A stretch of DNA of 64,000 nucleotides from Odoribacter sp. (GTDB taxonomy: Bacteria; Bacteroidota; Bacteroidia; Bacteroidales; Prolixibacteraceae), in NCBI GenBank assembly GCA_013824715.1, contig PNOH01000006.1, positions 62,001 through 126,000 on the forward strand, read 5' to 3'. Shown piece after piece: positions 49,252-58,800 of this stretch. Position numbers and translations under genes: made by a program. The notes beneath the pieces were generated by a model. The model was given only the letters and a program-made list of their open reading frames with translations, was not told where the DNA came from and searched no databases. The number at the start of each line of letters is the position of its first letter. The first letter of the stretch is position 1.

Positions 49252-49881
49252 ATGGAAATCCTGAATGGAATAAAAAATATCATTTTTGACTTGGGCGGTG
49301 TTTTGCTGAACATTGACCCTCAAAAGACAATAGATGCATTTAGTCGTCTTGGTATGGAACAACTTGTTGGCGACAAAGGCCTTTCCTACGATCATGATAT
49401 TTTTTACCAGATGGAACTAGGCAAAATCACTTCCGAAGAATTCAGAAACGGAGTTCGGAAATTATTTTCCGGAGAGGTAACTGACGATCAGATTGATGCG
49501 GCCTGGACTGCCATGTTGCTCGATTTCCCGGTAGTCAGAGTTGAACTGGTAAAAAAACTTCGGAAAGATTTCAGAATCTATCTTTTCAGCAATACCAACG
49601 CCATTCATGTCGAAAAGTATCACTCCATCTTCAGAAATCAACATGGATTTGAAGTTTCATCGCTCTTTGAAAAGGATTTTTACTCCAACGAAATAGGCTA
49701 TCGGAAACCATCACCCGAATCTTATCAGGAGATTATCCGCCTTTCAGGAATTAATCCCGAAGAATCATTATTTATTGACGACTCCCTGCCGAATGTGGAA
49801 GCAGCAATTACCTCCGGCTTAAAAGGTATCTGGCTTGAACCAGGGCAAAAAGTGGAAGAATTGTTTCAGAAATTCTTCTAA
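49252..49881 (+). CDS. HAD-superfamily hydrolase (YihX-like)
   Basis: 209 residues from the ATG at 49252 (MEILNGIKNIIFDLGGVLL); the upstream extension overlaps the divergent mtn promoter. HAD motif I is 'FDLGGVLLNIDP', motif II 'YLFSNTNAIH', motif III Lys in 'SNEIGYRKPSPESY', and motif IV 'SLFIDDSLPNVEAA'. The cap is of the small helical C1 type, placing it with YihX/epoxide-hydrolase-like phosphatases. Its substrate is probably a sugar phosphate. It starts divergently to mtnA, but no functional link is implied by sequence alone. Confidence 0.88.
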   Translation: MEILNGIKNIIFDLGGVLLNIDPQKTIDAFSRLGMEQLVGDKGLSYDHDIFYQMELGKITSEEFRNGVRKLFSGEVTDDQIDAAWTAMLLDFPVVRVELVKKLRKDFRIYLFSNTNAIHVEKYHSIFRNQHGFEVSSLFEKDFYSNEIGYRKPSPESYQEIIRLSGINPEESLFIDDSLPNVEAAITSGLKGIWLEPGQKVEELFQKFF

Positions 49882-49890
49882 AAAAAACAA

Positions 49891-49986
49891 ACTTGCCTTG
49901 ACTTATTGTGAAAAATAAGTCAAACTTGCCTTGACATTTTGTGAAAATGTACATATATTTGCCTTGTATTTTTGTTGTAAATACAA
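49891..49986 (+). promoter_or_regulatory. Three tandem TTGCCTTG units with hairpins; promoter of the AAA/DUF4143 gene
   Basis: The word TTGCCTTG appears three times (49893-49900, 49926-49933, 49959-49966), each flowing into an inverted repeat with different arms: ttgacttatt/aataagtcaa (49898-49907/49914-49923), acatttt/aaaatgt (49934-49940/49944-49950), ttgtattt/aaatacaa (49964-49971/49979-49986). A promoter is embedded: TTG at 49931-49933, 20 bases, TATATTTG at 49954-49961. The second hairpin fills the -33/-7 spacer, an operator-like position. The ATG is at 50010. Confidence 0.6.
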
Positions 49987-50009
49987 TTAATCAATTAAAT
50001 ATCAAGATT

Positions 50010-51323
50010 ATGAGGCGAAGTATATTCAATCATCTGCTTGCATGGAAAGAATCTTCCAGCCGAAAGGTACTTTTGTTGCGGGGAGCCCGGCAGGTTGGAA
50101 AGACTTTTGTGGTGCGCGAACTAGGCAAAACTTTCCTTAATTATGTCGAGGTAAATTTAGAAATTGACACAGATGTTGCCCGGTTTTTCAATCAAAATCT
50201 TGATCCAACCCGTATTTGTCAGGAATTGTCTGCCTTTTACGGAAAGCCTATCCGTGAAAACGAAACACTTTTATTTTTTGATGAAATTCAGGCATGCCCC
50301 AGAGCCATTTCTTCGCTAAGGTTTTTTTACGAAAATAAACCTGGATTGCACGTAATTGCAGCCGGATCGTTGCTTGAATTTGCCCTGGCCGAACTTCCAT
50401 CGTTTGGGGTAGGACGGATTCGATCAATGTTTATGTACCCGATGTCGTTTAATGAATTTCTATTGGCCCACCAGAGAGACCAATTGATCGAGCTAATCAA
50501 CCATGCTTCACCGGACAATCCGATGAATCCGGTCTTTCATGATATGCTGACCAATTATTACCGAAATTTTCAATTAACAGGCGGAATGCCGGAAGTCGTT
50601 AACCGCATCGTTGAAAACAAGAGTGTTCTCGATGGGTTGAATGTATTGGACGATTTGTCTCTTTCAATTCGGGACGATTTTTCGAAGTACCACCGGCGAG
50701 TGCCTGAAAGCCGCATCAGGGAAGTATTTGCCAGCATTGTAGAGCAAGCCGGAGCCAAATTTGTATATGCAAATGTAGTGGCAAAAGCCAGTCAGCCGCA
50801 AATAAAGGAAGCCCTCGAGTTGTTGGTTATGGCTGGTTTGGCCTTTCCGGTGTACCATACCTCAGCCAATGGTTTTCCGCTTGGAGCCCAGATGGATCCG
50901 AAGAAATTTAAGGTTTTATTATACGATACCGGCATCTTTCAACGCATTCTGGGCTTGAATATCCGCGAATATCTGGTTGTCGAGGAAATGGATGTGGTCA
51001 ATAAGGGTTCGCTCGCTGAAATCTATGCCGGTCTGGAACTGATCAAGGCAGCTTCATTCACTGATAAACCACAACTGTTCTATTGGCACCGGATGGAACG
51101 GAGCAGCAATGCAGAGGTTGATTATGTGATCAGGCAAGGAGATGAAATTGTACCGGTTGAAATAAAGTCGGGCTACAGTGGGAAGATGCAAAGTATGCGC
51201 TTGTTTATGAAGGAAAAGAACCTGAATAGAGGAATACGTTGTTCCCTCGAAAATTTTGGAAGAAATGGTAATATTGAAATCGTTCCACTTTATGCAATTT
51301 CTACCTTAATCAAGGATAGCTGA
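50010..51323 (+). CDS. AAA ATPase with DUF4143
   Basis: 437 residues from the ATG at 50010 (MRRSIFNHLLAWKESS). The N-terminal AAA_14 domain has Walker A 'LLRGARQVGKTFVVREL' and Walker B 'TLLFFDEIQACPRAISSLR', and 'VIAAGSLLEFAL' as sensor. The C-terminal DUF4143 (about 200-390) ends with a restriction-endonuclease-like core 'FYWHRMERSSNAEVDYVIRQ' and 'VPVEIKSGYSG', which gives the pattern E...D...E-x-K of a PD-(D/E)xK fold. This large family is common in Bacteroidota and Archaea; its role is unproven (DNA repair, defence or stress have been proposed). Tandem hairpins in its promoter suggest tight control. Confidence 0.88.
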   Translation: MRRSIFNHLLAWKESSSRKVLLLRGARQVGKTFVVRELGKTFLNYVEVNLEIDTDVARFFNQNLDPTRICQELSAFYGKPIRENETLLFFDEIQACPRAISSLRFFYENKPGLHVIAAGSLLEFALAELPSFGVGRIRSMFMYPMSFNEFLLAHQRDQLIELINHASPDNPMNPVFHDMLTNYYRNFQLTGGMPEVVNRIVENKSVLDGLNVLDDLSLSIRDDFSKYHRRVPESRIREVFASIVEQAGAKFVYANVVAKASQPQIKEALELLVMAGLAFPVYHTSANGFPLGAQMDPKKFKVLLYDTGIFQRILGLNIREYLVVEEMDVVNKGSLAEIYAGLELIKAASFTDKPQLFYWHRMERSSNAEVDYVIRQGDEIVPVEIKSGYSGKMQSMRLFMKEKNLNRGIRCSLENFGRNGNIEIVPLYAISTLIKDS

Positions 51324-51345
51324 GACTGGAAACTGCGACTGCCAA

Positions 51346-53205
51346 CTACACTTCCCGGTCTTTCCAGTCGCCATTTTCCCGAATAATGGCTTCGAGTTCT
51401 TCAACGGCTTGTTCGAAAGGAATGTGCTTTTTTATAAGTTTCTGACCTTTGTACAAGTTTACGTTTCCGGGTCCGGCACCAACGAAACCATAATCAACAT
51501 CGCCCATTTCGCCAGGGCCATTGACTACACAGCCCATTACTCCTATCTTGAGATGATCGAGATGATTAAAATGGGCTTTTATTTTGATTGTTGTTTCGTG
51601 CAGATTAAACAAGGTTCGTCCGCATCCCGGACAGGAAATGAACTCCGTTTTGGTCAAACGCATGCGACTGGCTTGCAGAATAGAGAAACTCAGGTCTTTC
51701 AGATCGGTAAAGGTAGTTTGATCGAATTCGTTGGTGATGCAAAGGCCATCGCCATAGCCGTCAATCAGTAAACCTCCCAAATCGGCTGCAGCTTTGATCT
51801 GTAGATTTTCGAGATAACGCTCCTCGTATTTTCTGAAAATAATAACCGGAACTTTCCAGATATGCGAATCAAGTGTCATAAAGAAGGCACGAAGCTCGGC
51901 AAATGGGTTTTTATTAAAACTCTCGAGAATCAGGACAGTTTTACGGGTTTGCTTCAGTTTGGTAATGATTTCAGGATTCTCATCCATAAAATGATCGAAC
52001 TCTTCTTTATTGGTGCGGATAAACTTGGTTTGTCCCCAATGTGACCCGGCAAACAAATATTCTTCAAGGGTTAGAACCGGATAGGAATTTCCTTCCAAAT
52101 CGAGAACTTCGCTGTTATTGAAAAAATACTCCGGAATCTGTTTACCGCGTAAAGGAAGGATTTCAGAAAGCGTCCGCCCGCGAAGGTCGGCCATAACCAC
52201 CGGTAAAAATTTATCGCCCATCCTGAGGACAGGCCTAACCGATCGCCTTTCATATTCAAACGGGTTGATTTGTGCAAATAACGGGGCTTTAATCGGTTTA
52301 TGGTTTTTATAAGTCTCGATGTGGTTGATTAGCTTCCGGGCTACCGTAATTTCATTTTCAGGAACTTCGGTTAACGAAACACGGATGGTATCGCCAATGC
52401 CATCGGCAAGCAAAGCTCCAATCCCAACCGCCGATTTGATACGGCCATCTTCACCTTCGCCAGCTTCGGTAACTCCCAGATGAAGCGGATAACTCATTTC
52501 TTCGAGCCGCATCTTGAAATTGAGAAGACGCACGGTATAAACCATGGTGCGGGTATTGCTCGATTTAATTGAAATGACCACGTTCGCAAAATCCTGCTTT
52601 TTGCAAATGCGAAGGAATTCCATTACCGACTCAACAATTCCGGCGGGAGTATCTCCGTAACGGCTCATGATCCGATCGGATAATGAACCTTGATTGGCAC
52701 CAATCCGAAGAGCAGTATTGGTATCTTTCAGGAAATGCAGAAAAGGCACAAATTGCTCTTCGATTTTATGAAGTTCAGCTTTATATTCGTCATCTGAATA
52801 CAAGTGATGCTCGAATGTTGCTCGTTTGTCGTAAAAATTTCCGGGATTTATCCTTACTTTAAATACGTACTTTGCAGCAATTTCGGCTAAGTGTGGATTA
52901 AAATGAATGTCGGCCACCAAGGGGTTTTCGTAGCCACGCGCCAACAGTTCACGTTTGATATTTTGAAGGTTTTCAGCATCAGGGACACCTCTTACGGTCA
53001 CCCGGACCAGATCGGCGCCACACTTGATGATACGAATGATTTGTTCCACGGTAGCTTCAGTATCGCTGGTGTCGGTATCAGTCATGGATTGAACCCTGAT
53101 CGGATTACAATTGCCAAGCAATAGATCGCCAATATGGACCAACGACGTATTCTGGCGTTGATATTTTGTCAAATCTTCGATGTAGTTAAAGTTCTGATCC
53201 TTCAT
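51346..53205 (-). CDS. ispG: 4-hydroxy-3-methylbut-2-enyl diphosphate synthase, long form
   Basis: 619 residues, the [4Fe-4S] enzyme of the MEP isoprenoid pathway (MEcPP to HMBPP). N-terminal TIM barrel: 'PIRVQSMTDTDTSDTEATV', 'GADLVRVTVRGVPDAENL', 'PLVADIHFNPHLAEIAAKYV'. C-terminal reductase domain with three cluster cysteines in 'ISCPGCGRTLFNL' and 'GVMGCVVNGPGEMGDVDYG', plus 'ENGDW' near the end. A large middle insertion of about 200 residues makes it the plant/Chlamydia/Bacteroidota type, compared with about 370 residues in E. coli. It is a single gene. Confidence 0.96.
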   Translation of the reverse strand: MKDQNFNYIEDLTKYQRQNTSLVHIGDLLLGNCNPIRVQSMTDTDTSDTEATVEQIIRIIKCGADLVRVTVRGVPDAENLQNIKRELLARGYENPLVADIHFNPHLAEIAAKYVFKVRINPGNFYDKRATFEHHLYSDDEYKAELHKIEEQFVPFLHFLKDTNTALRIGANQGSLSDRIMSRYGDTPAGIVESVMEFLRICKKQDFANVVISIKSSNTRTMVYTVRLLNFKMRLEEMSYPLHLGVTEAGEGEDGRIKSAVGIGALLADGIGDTIRVSLTEVPENEITVARKLINHIETYKNHKPIKAPLFAQINPFEYERRSVRPVLRMGDKFLPVVMADLRGRTLSEILPLRGKQIPEYFFNNSEVLDLEGNSYPVLTLEEYLFAGSHWGQTKFIRTNKEEFDHFMDENPEIITKLKQTRKTVLILESFNKNPFAELRAFFMTLDSHIWKVPVIIFRKYEERYLENLQIKAAADLGGLLIDGYGDGLCITNEFDQTTFTDLKDLSFSILQASRMRLTKTEFISCPGCGRTLFNLHETTIKIKAHFNHLDHLKIGVMGCVVNGPGEMGDVDYGFVGAGPGNVNLYKGQKLIKKHIPFEQAVEELEAIIRENGDWKDREV

Positions 53206-53227
53206 TTCACTCGCTATTGATGGCGGG

Positions 53228-53256
53228 CAAAGTTAATTTAAAGTTAATAAAAACAA
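53228..53256 (-). promoter_or_regulatory. Promoter of ispG
   Basis: On the minus strand TTG (53256-53254), 18 bases, TAACTTTG (53235-53228), then the ATG at 53205. It overlaps the divergent gldA promoter region. Confidence 0.5.
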
Positions 53257-53269
53257 AAGCAGAAATCTT

Positions 53270-53277
53270 TACTTTTG
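53270..53277 (+). promoter_or_regulatory. -7 box for gldA
   Basis: TACTTTTG fits TAnnTTTG and lies 21 bases before the gldA ATG at 53299. Confidence 0.45.
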
Positions 53278-53298
53278 CTAAACTTAATTTCAGGAAAA

Positions 53299-54207
53299 AT
53301 GACGATTAACATAGCTCGGGTAAGCAAATTTTATGGAAGCCAAAAAGCTCTCGATCAGGTTTCGTTCGAAATTGGAACCGGTGAATTAGTCGGTTTTCTG
53401 GGTCCAAACGGCGCCGGAAAATCAACCCTGATGAAAATTATCACTGGTTATCTGGCCTCCGATGGAGGTAGCGTAACGGTTAACGGTGAAACTGTTGAAA
53501 CCAGGAATGTAGCAATCCGCTCGCAAATTGGCTATCTGCCTGAAAATAATCCGCTCTATACTGATTTGTATGTCAGGGAATACCTTGAAATGGTGTCCGG
53601 ATTTTACAAACTTCCGAATAAAAAGGAAAAAGTTCTGAAAATGGTTGAACTGACAGGGCTTAAAACGGAGCAGCACAAAAAAATTGGCGCATTGTCGAAA
53701 GGCTTTCGTCAGCGTGTCGGTCTTGCACAAGCATTGATCCATGATCCGGCTGTTCTGATCCTGGATGAGCCCACTACTGGATTAGATCCCAATCAACTGG
53801 AAGAAATCAGGCAATTGATCAAGACGATTAGTACCAACAAAACAGTGATGATTTCGACCCACATCATGCAGGAAGTGGAAGCTATTTGCAGCCGGGTCGT
53901 TATTATAAATAAAGGCCTGATTGTGGCAGATGGATCAATAGAACAGCTTAAAACCGGCCGGTTTACCCAAAAACAAACCGTCATGCTTGAGTTTGACAAA
54001 ACTCCTGATTTGGATGCATTGTGTAAGATTTCAGGAATCGAAAAAATTGAACAGCTCAGTCCAAACACTTTTTTGGCAGAATCGGGCAGAAGCACCGATC
54101 TGCGTCCGTCAATCTTTAAATTTGCTGTTGATAATCACCTTGTTCTGCTAACCTTAAAAGAACAGCAACAAAGTCTGGAAAATGTATTTCAGGATTTGAC
54201 ACGTTAA
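53299..54207 (+). CDS. gldA: GldA-like ABC transporter ATPase
   Basis: 302 residues from the ATG at 53299 (MTINIARVSKFYGSQKAL). Walker A 'GPNGAGKST' with Lys41, the Q-loop 'IGYLPENNPLYTDLYVREYL' (here 'GYLPENNPLYTDLYV'), ABC signature 'LSKGFRQRVGLAQAL', Walker B 'AVLILDEPTTGLDP' and the H-loop 'MISTHIMQEVEA'. The Q-loop text is typical of GldA, the gliding-motility ATPase that works with GldF and GldG. Those two genes are not next to it, so a role in gliding is not assured; it may serve another export permease. Confidence 0.88.
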   Translation: MTINIARVSKFYGSQKALDQVSFEIGTGELVGFLGPNGAGKSTLMKIITGYLASDGGSVTVNGETVETRNVAIRSQIGYLPENNPLYTDLYVREYLEMVSGFYKLPNKKEKVLKMVELTGLKTEQHKKIGALSKGFRQRVGLAQALIHDPAVLILDEPTTGLDPNQLEEIRQLIKTISTNKTVMISTHIMQEVEAICSRVVIINKGLIVADGSIEQLKTGRFTQKQTVMLEFDKTPDLDALCKISGIEKIEQLSPNTFLAESGRSTDLRPSIFKFAVDNHLVLLTLKEQQQSLENVFQDLTR

Positions 54208-54245
54208 TTTTTCAAATTAAGACTTCCATGTCTTAAAAAATTTTG

Positions 54246-54253
54246 TAAATTTG
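54246..54253 (+). promoter_or_regulatory. -7 box of metK
   Basis: TAAATTTG matches TAnnTTTG. Transcription would start at about 54260, placing the riboswitch candidate at the very 5' end of a leader of about 170 bases. Confidence 0.5.
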
Positions 54254-54261
54254 CGGCTGTT

Positions 54262-54316
54262 ATGTGGACAAATTTGTGCTGATTGCAACCACGGAAAAAA
54301 ATGCTAAAACGAACCG
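54262..54316 (+). ncRNA. Probable SAM-II-like riboswitch in the metK leader
   Basis: The leader contains 'gtgctgattgcaaccacg' (54276-54293), then an A-run and 'aaatgctaaaacg' (about 54298-54311). The blocks GCUGAUU...GCAA and the 3' AAAUG..GCUAAA match, in order, the conserved nucleotides of SAM-II RNAs as I remember them from the crystallised marine sequence. A stem GTGG (54264-54267) with CCAC (54289-54292) encloses a loop whose 3' partner would be the A-rich tail, giving the H-type pseudoknot layout. The metK gene downstream makes SAM, so feedback on translation or transcription is expected. The pairing details are not proven by eye. Confidence 0.58.
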
Positions 54317-54429
54317 TTTTTATCTTGCTTTTCAATCAATTATTCCACAATTTTTAATGTTTAATCCATTGTCTATGAATTCATTCAGGCCTATTCTGAA
54401 TTAGTTCGGGCATTTAAATTGTTAAGATT

Positions 54430-55683
54430 ATGAGTTACTTATTTACAAGCGAATCCGTTTCAGAAGGGCATCCTGATAAAGTTTCAGATCAGATTTCGGA
54501 TGCTCTGCTCGACGAATTTCTCGCACACGATGCCAACTCAAAAGTTGCCATCGAAACATTGGTTACTACCGGTCAGGTCATAATTGCCGGAGAAGTAAAA
54601 TCGAACGCTTATGTTGATGTACAGGAAACTGTACGCCGTGTAATAAACCAGATTGGTTACACCAAGGCTGAATATCGCTTTGATGGTGATTCGTGCGGCG
54701 TTTTAAGCGCCATTCACGAACAAAGCCCGGATATTAACCGCGGGGTTGAGAAAGCCGACAAAATGGATCAGGGTGCTGGCGACCAGGGAATGATGTTTGG
54801 CTATGCCAATTCAGAAACCGATAATTACATGCCTCTGCCACTCGATTTATCGCACCGCATTTTGCTTGAACTGGCTGTTATCCGGCGCGAGCTGAAGGTG
54901 ATGACTTATCTTCGTCCGGATTCAAAATCGCAGGTGACTATTGAATACAACGACGATCATTCACCAAAACGGGTCCATACTATCGTAGTTTCGACCCAGC
55001 ACGACGATTTTGATGCTGACGAACCGATGCTGGCCAAAATTAAAAAGGATGTCATCGAAATTCTGATCCCACGAGTGAAAGCCCGGCTACCGGAACGGGT
55101 ACAGGAGTTATTCCAGGGTGAAATCATCTATCATGTTAATCCAACCGGAAAATTTGTAATAGGTGGACCTCACGGCGATACCGGGCTTACCGGACGCAAA
55201 ATTATCGTGGATACTTACGGTGGTCGCGGCGCTCACGGAGGCGGCGCTTTTTCAGGGAAAGACCCTTCGAAAGTTGACCGCTCGGCCGCTTACGCAGCAC
55301 GCCACATCGCCAAAAACATGGTTGCTGCAGGAGTTGCCAAAGAAATGCTTGTCCAGCTTTCGTATGCGATCGGTGTTGCTAAGCCGGTCGGCATATACGT
55401 TGAAACCAAAGGCAGTGCCTTGAAAGGCCATTCAGATTCACTGATTTCAGAAAAAATTCAGGAGATTTTTGACCTGCGCCCGGCTGCCATCGAGCAAAGG
55501 CTTAAATTGAGAAGCCCGATATATCGGGAAACAGCAGCGTACGGACACATGGGCCGTCAGCCTAAAACGGTGACAAAAGTGTTCGAATCGCCATATAATG
55601 GACGGATTGAAATGGAAGTGGAACTTTTCACCTGGGAAAAACTCGACTATGTTGAGCAGATTAAAAAAGCTTTTGGAATTTAA
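54430..55683 (+). CDS. metK: S-adenosylmethionine synthetase
   Basis: 417 residues, making SAM from methionine and ATP. Complete signatures: '[20 protein letters not shown]' (here '[16 protein letters not shown]'), the ATP loop '[16 protein letters not shown]', and '[20 protein letters not shown]' (here '[19 protein letters not shown]'). Length and motifs are canonical. A probable SAM-sensing RNA lies in its 5' leader and a terminator follows the gene. It provides the methyl donor for the methyltransferase at 59089 and its by-product MTA is handled by the mtn operon. Confidence 0.97.
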   Translation: MSYLFTSESVSEGHPDKVSDQISDALLDEFLAHDANSKVAIETLVTTGQVIIAGEVKSNAYVDVQETVRRVINQIGYTKAEYRFDGDSCGVLSAIHEQSPDINRGVEKADKMDQGAGDQGMMFGYANSETDNYMPLPLDLSHRILLELAVIRRELKVMTYLRPDSKSQVTIEYNDDHSPKRVHTIVVSTQHDDFDADEPMLAKIKKDVIEILIPRVKARLPERVQELFQGEIIYHVNPTGKFVIGGPHGDTGLTGRKIIVDTYGGRGAHGGGAFSGKDPSKVDRSAAYAARHIAKNMVAAGVAKEMLVQLSYAIGVAKPVGIYVETKGSALKGHSDSLISEKIQEIFDLRPAAIEQRLKLRSPIYRETAAYGHMGRQPKTVTKVFESPYNGRIEMEVELFTWEKLDYVEQIKKAFGI

Positions 55684-55701
55684 TCTTTAAAACTGAAATA
55701 T

Positions 55702-55733
55702 AAAATCCGGATCTGGAAAGATTCGGATTTTTA
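55702..55733 (+). terminator. Terminator behind metK
   Basis: aaatccg/cggattt outer stem with inner atct/agat and a ggaa loop, followed by a T-run; 19 bases after the stop. Confidence 0.8.
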
Positions 55734-55766
55734 GTTTAAAAATATCACTCAAAGTCCCAAATAACT

Positions 55767-55774
55767 TATCTTTG
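55767..55774 (+). promoter_or_regulatory. -7 box of the defence operon
   Basis: TATCTTTG (TAnnTTTG) 47 bases before the ATG at 55822. It is preceded by the metK terminator, so the operon has its own transcript. Confidence 0.45.
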
Positions 55775-55821
55775 GGGAAATAGGTCGTGACTCAAAAATC
55801 GAAGCATTAAAGTTTAAGTCT

Positions 55822-58800
55822 ATGCAAAGCAGTTTTATTACTAATCAGGATAAATTCCTTTCAGAGATTATTAATGGGATATTACCCAAATGTGATAATG
55901 CCTGTTTTTTGGTAGGTTATTTCTACTTCTCAGGCTTCGCTGAAATTTATCGAAAAGTATCAGTAAAACCTCTTCGTGTATTAGTTGGACTGGATATTGA
56001 GCGTGATATGATTAACCGGGTAAGAGAGGTTGATTACCATACTTACCTGAATAAATCGCGCGGTCAAATCAAAGATGGGTACTTTTCTTCATTGGTTGAA
56101 CTTTTTAATGAATCCGACTATTTTGACAGCACAGAAAAGGAAGAGGCGTTTAAGGTTTTTTATGAGAAGATAAAAGATGGCTCATTGCAAATACGCAAAA
56201 CCAAAGAGCCCAATCATGCAAAAATGTATCTTTTCGAGAATGGCGAAGAGTTTAACGAATGTGGTTCTTATCCGGGGTCATTAATCACCGGCTCAAGCAA
56301 TCTATCGGTATCAGGATTAAAAGGCCGGCTAGAACTGAACGCAATCCTGCGGGGAGAGGCTGATTATTTGGAGGGGCGACGTATTTTTGAAGAGTTATGG
56401 AAAGATGCCATTGTAATAGCCGATCAGGACAATATTCAGGAATTTGAGAATGGAGTAATACAAAAGACGTGGTTCGAAAAGTTATACTCCCCTTATGCCT
56501 TTTATCTAAGGGTATTACACGAATACTTTTCAATAAGCTACGATAAAAATGTGCGAACTGCTTATGAAATTACCGATGGTAAATTTTTGAATCTAAAATA
56601 TCAGGCTGATGCAATAAAAATGGCTCTTTCAACCATTGAGAACCATAATGGAGTAATAATTTCAGACGTGGTGGGACTTGGGAAAAGTATTATTGGTTCT
56701 GCTGTAGCTCATAATCTCAGATTGAAAACCATTATTATAGTCCCTCCCCACTTGGTAACTCAATGGAATGAATACACCACAGAATTTCAATTTCCTGCCA
56801 CCATATTCAGTAGCGGCAGTATCAATAAAGCATTGGATTTCTATCGTAATTTATCAACTGAAAAAGAAAAATGGCTGATTATACTTGACGAGGCACACAA
56901 ATACCGGAATGAATTTACACAGGATTATGCCGACCTGCACAAACTCTGTCAAGGAAACAAGGTCATGTTACTAACTGCGACACCTTTCAACAATAAGCCA
57001 CAGGATATATACTCAATGGTTCGACTCTTTCAAATTCCATTCAAGTCAACCCTTAAAACCGTTGATAATCTGGGTCGTGAGTTTCGGGAACTGATTAAAA
57101 ACTATACCGATCTGACCAAAGACCAAAGGAAGAAAAAACTAACGGAGGATGAGTTGAAAATGGCTGTTGATCACATAGCACGAAAAATACGAGCTATCAT
57201 TTCTCCACTTGTTATTCGCCGTTCACGGTTAGATTTGGAAGCTATCACAGAATATAAAGCTGATTTAAAACTTCAGAAAATCGAATTTGCAAAGGTTGGC
57301 GATCCCGAACTGCTGGAGTATCCACTTGGGAAGCTGGAAGAACTTTATGTCAAAACACTTAACCAGATTGCTCCTCCCGAAGATGAAGAGGGAATTCCGA
57401 AAACAGACAACTCGTTTAAAGCAGCGCGATACCAACCGATTTCCTATATCAACAAAGAGAAGGAAGCGGAATTAAAGAAAAAGATTGAAGATGCCGGGTT
57501 TGATTACAATTTGTTCAGGGGTACTCAGCGTAACTTATCGAAGTTTATGCGACACCTCTTAGTTCGCCGGTTCGAGAGTTCAGTTAAAGCTTTTGAAAAA
57601 TCTTTGAATTCTATGATTATATCATCCGAAGGAATTCTGAAATGGATGGATAAACGTAAAAAGGTGCCAATCTACAAGAAGGGATACTTACCATCGGTCG
57701 ATGATTTTTACAGATCAACCAACGATAATACTCAGGAGGAGCTAACTGAGATGTTCGACAAATTCACCCAAAAGGGGATGTTTGAGATCGATGTGGAAGA
57801 TCTTCGCGATGATTTTAGAACAGATATTTTAGCTGATATTGAACTGTTAAAATCAATTCGTTCGGAATGGTTTGAGCAACCTGATCCGAGAATTGATGTA
57901 AAACTTGAATCATTTAAAGAGATTATCCGGCTGAAATTGCAACATGAACCCAACCGTAAAATTATTGTATTTAGCGAATTCGCCGATACAGTAAATTACC
58001 TGTATGACGAACTCAAAAATGAGGGCTTGCAAATCTTCAGTTATACTTCAGCCGATTCCTCGCCAACAAACAAAGAAACCATTCGTGCCAATTTTGATGC
58101 CGGATTAAAGCTTGAAATGCAAAAGAATGATTATAAAGTGCTGATTGCTACGGATGCCATTAGTGAAGGATATAATCTGCATCGTGCCGGAGCAATATTT
58201 AATTACGACATACCGTATAACCCAACACGGGTGATTCAACGTATTGGCCGGATTAACCGAATCAATAAGAAAGTATTTGATGAACTTCATATTTTCAACT
58301 ATTTTCCGACCGATGTAGGTGAAAAAGAAACGCGAACGAAGGAAATTTCTACTTTGAAAATGGCAATGATTCATGCCATTATGGGCGAAGACACGAAAAT
58401 CCTGACTAAGAATGAAGACCTCCGCTCTTATTTTAAAGAACGATACGATAAGGAGTTGCAAACCAGCGAGGCACTTTCATGGGAAACACCGTACAAGGAA
58501 CTTTTCAATTCATTGATAAATAGTGAATACTATCGTGATGCACTGGCAATACCACACCGCGCCAAAATCGGACGTAAGGTTGAAAAACCGTTGCAAGGAG
58601 TTTTGGTTTTTGGTAAAAAGGGGAACGACTTTGTGTTTAAAATAGGTACTTCTGCTGAGGATGTATCTACAATCACGCCCGAACAGGCCATTTCGTTATT
58701 TGAAGCCACCGTTTTTGAACAACCACAAAAAGTATCAGCGAATTACGATACCATTTATCAGAGTGTCAAGGCGAACTTATTTCTAAGCCGAAAAGATGAT

